64,000 nt of DNA from Ciona savignyi (lineage: Eukaryota; Chordata; Ascidiacea; Phlebobranchia; Cionidae), in the NCBI GenBank assembly GCA_000149265.1, contig CH002891.1:529604-593603 (forward strand), read 5' to 3'. Below, in pieces: positions 48,501 through 59,500 of this stretch (within the stretch, counting starts at the first letter, position 1; every line of letters begins with the position of its first letter). Below the pieces are notes generated by a model. It did not search any database. It saw nothing but the letters and a program-made list of their open reading frames with translations, and was not told the origin of the DNA. The translations under genes were made by a program, and so were the position numbers.

Positions 48501-49599
48501 CCGAATATTACAGGAGAAAACTGTGTTTCTTTGCTACATGGGCATTCTCAGCGGCCTCTGCTTCGTGATCTCGGCAATGGAACTTGTGATCGTCTCCATC
48601 CGAAGATTCTGGAGAAAGCGCAAGCCAACCCACAAGTACGTGGAATGTTTGAACTTAGCGCCTCATACCAGAGGGTGGTTGTTTCATTTATGGATCCTTA
48701 GTGGGTTGGATAAATGATTTGGAAACACTGAAAGTCTATCAGTGTTGATCAAACTCATGGCCCTGCACGATTGCCGGGGATATTACAGTGTGACATTCGG
48801 GGTTGTGGTACAATTTCAGTAGAGCCCACTAAACCAGGTACAAAACAACCCCCGACAATTCCCCAAGCACGAAACCAGATGGTTTATGATGATAACCCCC
48901 ACGCAGAAGCTTAACCCAAAGGCTTAACCCACAACATATTAAAACCAATTCTTTCGCAGACATCTTTTCCGCACCAACAGTCGACCAAGACACGAGTCGG
49001 TGTTCTATTCCACCGCCCCCTCAGCGCCGAGCAATAAATATTACGACGATGGGAATTTCTACCCGAGTCTCGGAGTGCCGGTTCGAATTGCTAACGGCAG
49101 TGAGTATGTAACATGATATTTATCTGACGTTGTTCGTCTGCACGAGTGTCGTGGATTACTCATTTCAAACAAATTAATCTCATTTGCATACTTTAAACGT
49201 GCTAAAGGTATAATGATTCATATGCAGCACACGGCGTAGTACCAATCGCATTGTTTTATCAGATATTTCATAAGCTAGAGCTTTCTACCACTGGGAGGGG
49301 ACTATTTTTCCCGACTGTGGAACTAGCCCCTGATGTAATTTAAACGCAAACTGTTTTTAACATCATCTATTAGAGTTCTGCGTCTTATTCAAGTTTCTAT
49401 AATTGTGGTTGTTTTGTTGTTGAGCAATCGATTTTCGATTTCAATTGTTCTCACCACTTGATAATCGTCCCCAGAATTTCCGCAATACCAAAACAGCTCC
49501 GACCATGCGACAAAGAGAGTTCAAATCCATGAGGAAGACCAGAATAATATGGTGAAGGAGAATTTATCGGAAACTGCTTCGGTTAAAAGCTACGTCTAG
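42574..49599 (+). CDS. Connexin-like gap junction protein A, ten coding exons
   Basis: Exons: 42574-42606, 43401-43491, 46483-46595, 46878-47012, 47239-47343, 47508-47615, 47980-48168, 48514-48635, 48960-49099, 49475-49599 (TAG); 386 residues, all phases closing. N-terminus MWALLEKISEQ; TM1 QLWYIIVFVFRLIVVVTIGG; first extracellular loop GDEQSAFKCSTDVVGCQNIC with the connexin C-x6-C-x3-C pattern; TM2 after RFWAFQ; a charged cytoplasmic loop (MSKRRKSIGNVKVRR); TM3 YYLSIIIRLVMEGVFIYIGY; second extracellular loop; SRPYEKTVF leading into TM4; a C-tail ending KSYV. Connexins form hexameric hemichannels that dock into gap junctions (known). The second loop has C-x11-C-x11-C instead of the usual C-x4/5-C-x5-C. 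A second possible first exon lies at 42841. Its neighbour on the minus strand is a paralogue, 1 kb away at the 3' end. Confidence 0.96.
42841..42879 (+). CDS. Alternative first coding exon of connexin A
   Basis: ATG at 42841 opens 13 codons (MHFEEFSSIIEKQ) and ends in phase 0 at the donor CAG|GTAACC. Exon 2 starts in phase 0 (VTKYSTFLG), so either this exon or 42574-42606 can be joined to it. No acceptor precedes the ATG, which suggests a separate promoter. In connexins the N-terminus lines the pore and senses voltage (known), so the two forms could gate differently (inference). Confidence 0.5.
44461..44515 (-). repeat. GTGGCGCAGATGGACAGG family repeat, minus strand, in connexin A intron 2
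   Basis: TTTGTATACAAATAAACCTT, TATAAGCGCCTCGC and TTTGCATCTGCGCCA are the family order inverted and diverged. The host intron is about 3 kb long and otherwise featureless to me. Confidence 0.45.
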
Positions 49600-50580
49600 T
49601 CATTTTATAAGATTTCGATGTTGTTGCAATTTAATGGCAACATAAGATGTCTATTGTATCATTCCTGCTTTTCTTGCGCTTTGCTGCTTGAAAATTTTAA
49701 TTTTCTGTAAAAAAAGCAAATTTTAGATGATATTATAGACATTGTGCCTATATCATTCCATTAAATGCATAAAAACGCTGTGAAACGCCTTAAAAAAGCA
49801 GTGCCTGCCGCTTGATAATTGCCAACCTGAAATTCCACGATTTCTTGTTGAAAACGCCTTAATATATTGCAATGATAGAAATCTGCTTCTTTTATACAAG
49901 CTTGTTTTAGTGTTTTCCACGCGTCTTCCCGTTTATGTTGCCCGGGTTGCTATTCTGCTTTTTTATTTCAGTGTCAATGTCCACATATATGGCTTTAAAA
50001 CCGAATCGCACCATTTTGACCTGGATTCAAAATTGTACAAACTTCTTTTTTTCATTTTATGGTGTAAATAAATTTATTCTTCGACCTACGTCAATGCACC
50101 GACATGTTTACGGAGATTATTTATTTGTTCGAAGCTTTCATCAGATTTATAATTTTAATCTTCGCTCCTGGCTATGTCTGCGGCGACCTTGGGTTGGTCT
50201 TCAGATCTAATTTGCTGGTATAACTTGAGAATCTACAATTTCTACAAGATCCATTAATGGTTCAGCTTGCTACGCACCAAATATAAATTCTTCTAGGGTT
50301 ATTTTTTTAGTTCTAATTGGTAAATATTGGATATTTGGATAATACCTGCGGTTTTAGGTTTTTTTGTGGGTAGTTTTACCTAAATTCCGACTTGTAAATG
50401 GTTTGAATTGTGTATTAACGATATCGTGTTCAAATAGCGAATTGGAAATGCGTAGTTAAAGAAATGTACATAGACATCGTATAACCTCGGTTGACTGTTG
50501 AATAGAAGAATTAAAACGGTAGGAAGATTTATTAATGAATAAGACGAAGTGTTGAGCAAATCCTAATTCTTCACGATCAA
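49600..50580. other. Shared 3' region between the two connexin genes
   Basis: Both connexin genes end here, converging 1 kb apart. It is AT-rich, with no exon I can support and no SINE. The polyadenylation signals of both transcripts must lie here or overlap the neighbour. Confidence 0.6.
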
Positions 50581-53500
50581 TCAAACGTAACTTTTGCCCG
50601 ACCCTCCAGAATCGACATCTTTATCGGGATCACGTGACTTACTTCTTCTCCTTTCCTCTATGATGAAAGGTTGGTTTATGTGGGAAGTCGGAGGCGAAGG
50701 GTTGTAGGATCGAAACCAGGCTCCGGCATTGTGGGTCCTTAGCAATTAGGCAAGGCACTTACAATGTATGGAAATTATTGGGTTAATATAAAACAGTTAA
50801 AACGTCTTAATCATACACAACACACTGCAATAGCTCTGGTAACCCGACGGTGGGCGCGAGGTGATCTGACGATTGCCCGTGTGTTAACCCCCTTGGTTTT
50901 CCCATTTACCCTGCCGGAATCCTTAAGTTCAAGAAATGTGACGAAATAGAACGTACATTCTGACGTCATACAACGGTTATTTGAACCTCAGATTGCGCAT
51001 TACGTACTCACTACTGGTAATTTTGATTGGTACTGCGAGACTCGGGTAATAGCCATCGTCCAAGTGTTTGGTGGGTGCGGTAGCGGGTGGCGGGGGGAAG
51101 TAGAAGTGATCGGGGCGATTCGTCGGTTGAATGTTGGATCTGGTGGGAAATGTGGGTCAGTTTGAGCGATGAAATTGATAGATAAGTTTCCACTAAAATT
51201 CGTTTCGTGTCAAATCGATTGGCCGCAGTATTTAGATGACAATACAACTGATACAACATCAATATAATTCTTTAACCAATTTTGCTTCGGTCCGCTCGCG
51301 GCAATGAACTCGGTAACGTTATTTACCCGGCTGCTACGTTGCTTTAAACCAGCTATTTATGGATTGGTGGAAAATACAGAAATTTGGAATCAACAAAGTC
51401 TTTGGTCGGAGCTAGTGATTGCAGTGTGTTCGTTATTTAGGCATTTTTTATCGATTCCAATGATTTAAATCTATCGAGACAATGTGAGTTAACCTCGTTA
51501 CCAAGAGGCACAAGCAGGTAGTAAAAGGGGAAATCGAACCCTGGATCTGCCGGGTATGGTCGTGGTGACAACGATAGCCTGGTATTCACAGAACCAGTGG
51601 TTCGATCCGATCATTGCCCGGAATGACATTTAATTGTTTTTCAGCTGCATTTAGGCTATAATCTCGGGAGCAGAATTTGCAAAGCTGTTCTGACAGGAAA
51701 GCCATCAGATTACCTTCCACCCAACTTTGACAAAACTACTACAGTGTAACTGAGTGGTCAGAGTTTAGGGTCAGTTCGAAACAAAGTCGTCAGTTCGAAA
51801 ATAAAGTTTGGAGGGATAAATATCAAGTACCAGGCGCTCACAGTCGGGTTAACAGTCAGATTACCTTGTACTTTTCCCATTTCCATTTTTTCATTAAAGG
51901 TCGCTTCTTTATTTTTGGTCCTTCCTCGAAAAAATTAAACTAAACCTAAACCTATTCAAAATCTTTCATCTTTGAAGATATAAGATTGAAACTGGGTATA
52001 TTTACCTGTTAGTGCTGGTGCTAACTTTACTCCAGATCAGCTTCACGCTGAGATTAATGAGTTCCAGCAGAGAAAGCAGGAAACAAAATGCGCTGAGGAT
52101 CGTCATGTAACGCAGAAACACCGTCTTCTCCTGTTTCAACACGGTTGAAGCAAAAAGTAAAATAAATTTAAATCGAGCTGATTTTCCAAGCGTGCTAAAG
52201 AGAAGTTTATTGTGTGACGTCACTAGCTAAGCCATTGTGACTCGTACAATATTAAAATATATTGGACAGGAATTTTTTGTTAACAGGCCAAGTTTCGAAC
52301 CCATGACGGGGTCAGCACTAAGACTGATAATATATGGAATTTGTGTATCTATCGCGTGAGAATCGAGGGTATTTCTACCAATTTAATAATGCTGTGCCGA
52401 TAAATTTTGTTGCGATCGCGATAATTCCTGCTCGATCCGATCGCGATCTGGATCAAGTCCTTAAAACGCTTATTTTCTGACGCCAAAATGAAACAACTGA
52501 AGTAAAACAACTCACGGAAGCCCTCGACGGAAAGCACGGAACATATCCTCTCCCGTCATTCACATGCACCGTGCACACATAGTCCACTTGTGAGCCGGGT
52601 GGCCCCGTGCACCGGTACTCGGCAGGTACATCCACCCATAGAAATCGAATAACTTTGTTGATGGTGGTACATTCACCGCCACCGCAGGCATATCGGTTCT
52701 GTGGAGTGTGGCCGAATGGTTAACGCGACCGATAGATATAAGTATATAACAAATGTCTTAGCAACGAGCCCGTTATGGGTTCGAAACTAAGCTATTTAAA
52801 AACAACGACCTTTAGCAACCGTCTTTATGTGGGCGAGATTCGAACCCATGAAGAATGAATCTTGTAGTGGTTCATTTTATATTCCGAAAGATTTCAAACC
52901 TGGGATGACCATCAGACCCACTTGGTCCGTTTTTAGCAGACCCAGTTTCAAACTCATGGTGACCACACCTCCGACCGAAAACCATTTATTTTCAGACACA
53001 TAGGTATCTACCTCGGCATACATAATTTACATTGATTAGTTTAATTTTTGTTTCCACGATGAAAACATGAAGCGAGACCTTTGATAAAAATTGGGAAAAA
53101 AGGAAAAACGGCAAAACGACAGTCGTTACACGTCTCAAATCCAATTAGTTATTTTCTTTTGATATGTTTAGACGAGGCTACGATACCTAGATAACAATGC
53201 AGACAGTTTAACAATAAATCCGGTTTTTAGCTTGTACTTGTGTCGCTAGTCGATTTTTAGTTAGAAAACGAAATAAATAACAAAAGGAAAAAAATTCAAT
53301 TGAACCAAAGACCTATAATTCCAGTCGACAAAATATAATTTCAACTGATTTCTAAGTGAACTTGGGAGTGCTGATTGGCGCGAGAACCAAGATAAGAAAT
53401 GAGGTTTCAATACATTTCCCAAGCACTTTATCGGCGGGCGGTTTGTGTGGTTTGATATGTCACGTGGTTCGAAACCCATCGATGCGGAACAACAGGAGGT

Positions 53501-56138
53501 GACGTCACGAAAGGATTTATAACCCACTGTGATACGTACCGGTTGGTCGAAAAGATGGAACCCGATGTACATGAATCCAGCTTCCAACGCAAGACGCAAC
53601 ACGACGCTCACGTAATACGCAACTCGAATCTTCACCGTGACCGGTACCTGGGTGGGTGTAATGTGTATGATGCATTACATCAAACGCAGTGAGAATACTA
53701 ACCTTGTATCCTTGGGCAAACCACTAAACATATTAACAGACATTGCTTAAACTCAGTAGAAAAATGGGTTCTACCAAATTAAAGAAACACCTCAATCATA
53801 CACAACACACTACAATAGCTCGGGTAACCTGACGATTGTGTGAGATAATCTGACGATTGCCCGCCCGTGTTTCAACTTTATTAACGTTTTGCGTTTTCCA
53901 TTTCCAAATAAAGAATTCTTTTCCTTAACAGATAGCAACGCTCAAGCATCTGCATTCCCAGTATAAATAATTTGTAGCGCGGTACCTCCTTTAGCTCGTT
54001 CCCCGACACAATTCGTTTAATCCTCAGCTTTCCAATGTCTTTCTTCCGGCGCGACATTTTGCCCATGTCTCGTTCCGACAACGAATGTCCCTGCGGGTAA
54101 CAGAGGTTGAGACTCGAGATGACAGTTTTAAATGGTCGCGAATCTCGGGGTGTGAAAACGTTTGGGGCGGCAAAACACATCGTTGAATCATCTTACAGTC
54201 GTGTCATGCACACACACAGCGTATACACAGTCAGCGTGCTGGGTTATGAGTGACAATCTCAGATAGCAGGGTAGAAAACTAGCAAACAGCTATCTTAGTA
54301 TCCGCTACTGGGTGGATGTGGTTATGTTAACTCACCTGCAAACAACTAGAACCTGATGAATTTATATTTATTATATACAATCCATTTTATTTAGAGACCA
54401 AAGATGTCAGCGAAATACGTATCTTATAGTTTACAAAAATACTGAAAAATACTTTTGCAGGTTCGAAACTGATCGCTAGCTAGTCGGATGTGTCCTTGGG
54501 CAAGATACTTAACGGACATTTCCTGAACCCAGCGGATTAATTGGTTCTACCAAATCGAAGGAACGTGTCTATCATATACAACACACTGCAATAGCTCCGG
54601 TAACCCGACGATGGGCGCGAGGTGATCTGACGATTGCCCGTGTGTTAACCCCCTTGGTTTTCTCATTCACGGGGATAAACATAAATATCCTCACTCACAC
54701 AAAGCGTCAACTGGCCTTCCCCGTCCTCGACTATCCCCAACTTCTGCTCCAAACTCTCGAGTTTCTTGATCTCCCCTGACACGTAGGTGGAATAGATGTG
54801 GAAGAACACGGTGGGTGTCGTGATCGCCAGGATCTGTGGTGTCATGTTTGGTACCAATTTATCCGAGGTAGTCAGTCATACTGATTAGCTTAGGGGTTTA
54901 GTGCGTCGCCTTTCAGCGGAAGGGTTAGTGCTCGAAACTGGTCGGTTGTGTCATTGGACAAGTCACTTAACGGACATTGCCTGAACCCAGTGGAATGATG
55001 GGTTCTACTAGATTAACAAATGTCTTATGATACACAAGTTGTGTAATACAACATACTGCAATTGGTCCGGTAATCCGACCGTGGGCGCAATGTGATCGGA
55101 CGCTTGCCGGTGTGTTAACTCCCCTAACGTTTTCAATGGTAGTCAGTTGTAAAAAGAACTATTGGTGAGTCCCAAGTGAACTGATGTGACAGTGATAAGT
55201 CAGTTCATTTGTAACGCATGGAGGCGTTAACCGAACGGTTACGGAATGGAAACCAGCCGCCAGCTATTCTGTAAAGCAAGGTACTATAAGTTGTATCTAC
55301 CTGAAACGCCCAAAACCTTAGTTGAGATATCTTTGCGAATTCGTCATAGCAAACGTTCTCACAACCAACTACGTTCGTGCTGCATTTGAAGGCAGATCGC
55401 TCGTCACTGTACACTGCAAAGTGGTTTCGTTTGTGGATTATTTAACGCTTCTTTATAACAATATAGAGTCGATTTAAGGTCCTTAACAAATGGTGTGTTG
55501 TTATTAGGGGTCGATATAAAACATGAAGGTTAATAGTGGGGTAAAAATAAACAAAAAAACTTAAAATATTTATAATCAAGCTCGGGTGAAAATGGACAAC
55601 ATGATTAATAACACATAAAAATCATATATTTAGACCATTAAGTTAAAAAATAATCAACAAGTTCACCTGGACTGGCAACGGTAGCTACGACTATCAATCG
55701 AAATAGAAATACCAGCATGTGCCAAACGTATCCAATGAACGATTCGTATGTTGATACCTTTGAAACCAAACTAGATTACAAATGTACATGTTATAGTACC
55801 AATTGTGCGGATTTTTAAATCTCTACAAAACGCTTCCTCTAAATAGCTAGTGTGGGAAGTGCCCACACACTACCCACACTTCCTACACCCTGGGTTTTTA
55901 GAGTCACCCTCCGAAAATAGTCATTATGACTTTAATTATTGATTTGTAGTAATTATTATCGCGTGCATTTAGGAATTAAAATTTTTGCGGCTGCTCTTAA
56001 TATATACTGTACAGTTTGGTCCATTATATATCTCACCCCAACCAAAACCATCATATATGAACAAATTACCCACATTATTATTACACTTAATCGTTTTAAT
56101 CTTACCTGTTGCGATATCTTTTCAAGTAAAGACCACAT
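50581..56138 (-). CDS. Connexin-like gap junction protein B, ten coding exons
   Basis: Exons on the minus strand: 56138-56106, 55757-55667, 55413-55301, 54833-54699, 54090-53986, 53647-53540, 52698-52516, 52130-52006, 51139-51012, 50657-50581 (TGA); 365 residues. Intron count and all phases equal those of connexin A, and exons 1 to 6 have identical lengths. N-terminus MWSLLEKISQQ; TM1 VWHMLVFLFRLIVVATVAS; first loop SDERSAFKCSTNVVGCENVC (C-x6-C-x3-C); TM2 after RFWAFQ; basic loop MSRRKKDIGKLRIKR; TM3 VSVVLRLALEAGFMYIGF; second loop C-x11-C-x12-C; EKTVFLRYM into TM4; tail ending KSYV, as in A. It forms gap-junction channels, possibly together with A (inference). Four composite SINEs and several tRNA-like fragments crowd its introns; one supplies the acceptor of exon 7. 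Confidence 0.96.
50685..50920 (+). repeat. Composite SINE in connexin B intron 9
   Basis: GAGGCGAAGGGTTGTAGGAT, CGAAACCAGG, ATCATACACAACACACTGCA, CGACGGTGGGCGCGAGGTGA and TTAACCCCCTTGGTTTTCCC. It sits some 30 bases upstream (in gene sense) of the last exon's acceptor. Confidence 0.85.
52699..52805 (+). repeat. tRNA-Ser/Leu-like short SINE at the connexin B exon 7 acceptor
   Basis: TGTGGCCGAATGGTTAACGC (A box), a TATA-rich spacer, GCAACGAGCCCGTTATGGGT and TTCGAAACTAAGCT (B box). It belongs to the same family as 33.0 kb and 60.9 kb. Its 5' end touches the exon 7 boundary at 52698, so the antisense of its start forms the acceptor. Confidence 0.7.
53700..53880 (+). repeat. Composite SINE in connexin B intron 5
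   Basis: TATCCTTGGGCAAACCACTA, GGGTTCTACCAAATTAAAGA, ATCATACACAACACACTACA and ATCTGACGATTGCCCGCCCG match the middle and 3' parts of the family. Confidence 0.8.
54455..54690 (+). repeat. Composite SINE abutting the connexin B exon 4 donor
   Basis: GCAGGTTCGAAACTGATCGC, GGATGTGTCCTTGGGCAAGA, GGTTCTACCAAATCGAAGGA, CCCGACGATGGGCGCGAGGT, TTAACCCCCTTGGTTTTCTC and ATAAACATAAATATCC. It ends about two bases from the donor GTGAGT (54698-54693 on the minus strand). Confidence 0.9.
54880..55140 (+). repeat. Composite SINE in connexin B intron 3
   Basis: GGGGTTTAGTGCGTCGCCTT, TCAGCGGAAGGGTTAG, GTCGGTTGTGTCATTGGACA, ATGGGTTCTACTAGATTAAC, CCGACCGTGGGCGCAATGTG and TGTGTTAACTCCCC. It is older-looking than the copy 200 bases away, so the two inserted separately. 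Confidence 0.85.
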
Positions 56139-56363
56139 TTTGCCAAAACCTTGTTTCTTAAAATGTATAACTCTGAATAAAGTAATTCTAAGTTAGTTCT
56201 TCTAACTAAAATATTTGAAATAAAAACCAAAACGTTGTCTATAGTAATTATTTCTTACACGAGAAACTATACCAGTCTGATTGGGCACTTCTTTTGATCA
56301 ACTGCTGTCATTCTCATAATTTTACGGAACTAAATAAGAACAAACAAACGTTTCGACGATATA

Positions 56364-56518
56364 ATACTGGCACTGTATTTTTACCTCACAGAATAAAAAA
56401 ACAGTTTTCACTGATTTTGCTAAATTCCTAATAAGCAATTTGCTAATCTACAGCCTAATTAGTCAGTGAATAGAGTATTTTTTTTATTTAGTAAGATAAA
56501 AAATACAGTGCCAGTATT
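56364..56518. mobile_element. MITE-like element with perfect 20-bp terminal inverted repeats
   Basis: AATACTGGCACTGTATTTTT at 56364-56383 is the exact reverse complement of AAAAATACAGTGCCAGTATT at 56499-56518. The 155-bp element has no coding capacity, so it would need a transposase in trans. I cannot define the target duplication with confidence, so the superfamily is open. Confidence 0.8.
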
Positions 56519-57554
56519 GTACTCCAAACGCGTCTTTTTGTATTGCAACACGCCTTAAAATTTTAATCTGACGTCACACAGGCGACTATTACTTCATAAT
56601 CTTAATTTAATTTCGCTTAAATTTCATAAAAATGTCATTTTTTAATTGTTAGGGGTCTTTCTTTTATTCTGTTCGCACTCCAGCGAATTAATTGTGCTTT
56701 AACTGCGCCTTACTCGTTATATGCATGTTTATAAACCTACGTTCTTTGTAATCTTAGGTTTCCCGGGAATGAAAATCGCATTAATAATATCTGATAAGTG
56801 AATAAGCCAACCATGTATAACAGCAGTTGTTATATTACGTTGGGCGCACTAAACAACACCGTTCATTCGTAATGTTTCTGTTTTAAGTTCAAGAATAAAT
56901 AATTCGTGGCAAATTGGAACCTCGTAATAAGATGAAGTAGTAAACGCATTTATGCAATATTTAACCTGTTTTGCCGACAAAACTAAAGTTATGATCTGCC
57001 ATAATTTTAAAACCGTGAATATAAATCCGATGGTGGACGTTTCCTTTATCTGCGTTTGTTTATATGGCTATAATATTTATTAAAGTAAATACTTTAATAA
57101 CTAAACCACGGACTAGCTTATCTGAAATAGACTTTGGTACAGGCTATTTATGCGTTCTATACCATACTAAGCTAACCAATCGTGGTCAAAACCTACCAAC
57201 ATAGTGGACGCCATTTTCCTTTTTAAAGCTACAATCAGATATTAGAACGACGTGTATTTTTACTTGTTAATTAGTTGTCCAACTATTACAGGATAGAAAT
57301 TAGAATAAGCAAGATGTGCCAAAATGTTTCTAATTTCCTTATAATTCTATTTGATATCCAGAAGTTCATACCTGGATAAAACGCTTAGGTAATGCTGACT
57401 AATATGGTCTAGATCTGCATATATTACGCATAGAATATAGGACAAGATATTCATGAATAATTGCCGTTAATAGGAAAACGAAAGGGTGATATCACCACCG
57501 TCTTAGTATATTACGCCCAACGTCAAGTTGCCGTAGCTATTGCAATGTGTTGTA

Positions 57555-57640
57555 CAGTAGAACCCCGCTTGGAGACCACCCCGCTTACGCGACCGCTTGA
57601 TCACGGTCCCATAGGTGGTGAGGTAAGCCGGGTTCTACTG
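57555..57640. mobile_element. Short MITE with pogo/Tigger-like termini and TA target sites
   Basis: CAGTAGAACCCCGCTT at the left and AAGCCGGGTTCTACTG at the right are inverted repeats with one mismatch, and the 86-bp element is flanked by TA on both sides. Ends starting CAGTAGAACC with a TA duplication are typical of pogo/Tigger-type Tc1/mariner elements (known). It encodes nothing. Confidence 0.8.
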
Positions 57641-58994
57641 TATATGATTTCGACGTTTTTTTAGTTTTATTCAGCTTTACCCCGCCCCCATTATAAAGAA
57701 AACTGCCACACAATCCATCAAACACATACTTTGAGCTCCGAGAGCTTTTATTGACATTTCCGTAGAAATAACTCAAGCTAGATCTATTAAACATATTATT
57801 GTAGCTTTGGGGAATTCCCCCAGAGCAGAGAAGAAACAAAATATATTGTTAGTTATATTTAATAGATACATACGGCCTAATCGTATAGGGAAATTCCACA
57901 AGTGTCTCAGTCAATAAGGTAGAAGCTTTTTATTAAAGAAGAACTAAGCTGTTTTGAAGGAAGCGTTCACGGATGTGACGTAACTTTGTGCCTTAAGGTT
58001 ATATATTATATAATGTGGCTATAGCATGAGGTTCGACTATACATAGTTCGATTGTAACAAAATGAGGGTTCGAACCCTTGACCACATGTTAATCGCTTTG
58101 TCAACGAAGCTATTGTGGCAACTTCCATCCAATGTTGAAGACGGAAGTCGAACGTTGCTGTGGCTGAGAGATTCACAATTGGCAAACCGCTTACATCGTT
58201 GGCGGTGGCGGTTGGTTGAGATGAGATCAGGCTTGTGCGCATGGTGGTTAGATACCGATCAACTGGCAGGGCAATTATCACACACATTTCAGTGGTTTAC
58301 GGTTCAAATCTCACCCGAGGAAGTTTTTTTCCCTTCGCCGTCAAGCTATATACGCCAAACACGTCCCATATTCGGGATGCGAAGCTGATCATATTTTGCA
58401 TCATAATGTGCTATTGGATGATAGATAAGCAGCTACGGAAACAGAGATGCGTTTTCAAACTATTATAGAATATCAAGCCCGAGTAGTAACCTAAGACGAT
58501 TATAATAATTTGTATATTCAGGACAGATTAAACTCAATAAACACGGTGGGCATTTCAAATGCGTAGCGTAACTAACTTAATGGAGTTGTTCAATTGAATA
58601 ATACAAGTTAACAGTTAGCACTTAACATTAAAAATATTTCATCCTCATACCAGCAAATAATTTGTTTAACGTCGACTGGTATAACAGCAGAGACTTTACA
58701 TGAAATGCATTTAAAACGTAAGAGAAACGCTTTGCTATGTCGATATAAGAAGAAGTGTCGTATGTGGCCATATACGATGCACATGATACTACAAAGCGAC
58801 ATAAATGTTACATTACGACATTGTAATTCCAGCTTCTATTTTTATGTGGTGGAATGTCGTACGTCTGGTGTCAGTCATAAACTAAGTCACATAAACAAAT
58901 TATTCATAAACGGAAAACAGACTGTCAAGTTTGTCCGACTAGTTTGCTTGATGACTTGCCAGGGATGATTGCATGCAGCTAATAGATTTGTAAT

Positions 58995-59140
58995 TGTGTC
59001 GCCTTTCAGTCGAAGGGTTGGTGATCAAAACCAACCGCGGGCTTGACAGTTGTGCACTGTGTGTTTGAGCACGGCTCTGAGCGGACATCGCGGACATCGC
59101 CAGAACCCAGGGTCTCAATATGTTCTACTAAATTTTCCTA
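58995..59140 (+). repeat. Composite SINE, 5' part with internal duplication
   Basis: TGTCGCCTTTCAGTCGAAGG, GTTGGTGATCAAAACCAACC, a doubled GCGGACATC and TATGTTCTACTAAATTTT. The 3' block is missing. Confidence 0.65.
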
Positions 59141-59335
59141 AGCTGAGTTAAACGTTTAGTCGCAATGTAATCTGATGTAGAATACCCGTATGATACATCG
59201 TACTCTGTCTTTAAACATTACACTTGAGTCAGTTCTCTAAAAACCCTGGGAATCATATACAGAACATTGTTTTGCTGTCCACAAATCTGTCCCGCTGAAC
59301 GTTCAATACAAACATGTTTGTTTATTTGATCTCAG

Positions 59336-59500
59336 GAGAAAGATCTTCAATACTTGGTTGAGAACATCTGGAGAAGTCAGAGCATCCTGAGTTCATGGGA
59401 CGACCTCTACGACCTTGTGTTGGTGAGATGGGATCGAAGTGAAGAATGGTCTCCGTGGAACTGTGTTCTGCTCACCAAGGACGAGGCATTGGTGTTTTGA
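59336..59500 (+). CDS. Terminal coding exon of an unidentified gene
   Basis: After the acceptor TTTGATCTCAG the exon is open for 54 codons to a TGA. The sequence is protein-like, acidic and rich in tryptophan ([20 protein letters not shown], then [19 protein letters not shown]) with sensible codon use. AATAAA at 59678 is a fitting polyadenylation signal. I do not recognise the family and found no upstream exons between 56.1 and 59.3 kb. It is probably the end of a gene whose earlier exons are short or divergent. Confidence 0.5.
   Translation, partial: EKDLQYLVENIWRSQSILSSWDDLYDLVLVRWDRSEEWSPWNCVLLTKDEALVF

Larger units (their letters stand above)
56139..59335. other. Region upstream of connexin B; MITEs, no confident gene
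   Basis: Holds two MITE-like elements (56.36 and 57.55 kb), tRNA-like fragments near 58.05-58.33 kb (AGGGTTCGAACCCTTGACCA and GGTTCAAATCTCACC) and a SINE at 59.0 kb. Exons 5' to the orphan terminal exon at 59336 should lie here, but I could not identify any. Confidence 0.5.

Noticed and set aside
52699..52805. A functional tRNA-Ser or tRNA-Leu gene
   Set aside because: A and B boxes are present, but acceptor and anticodon arms do not pair and the same sequence is dispersed; it is a SINE.
58050..58330. Possible tRNA genes (GGTTCGAACCC and GGTTCAAATC motifs)
   Set aside because: Only B-box-like parts are seen; no stem pairing supports a full tRNA.
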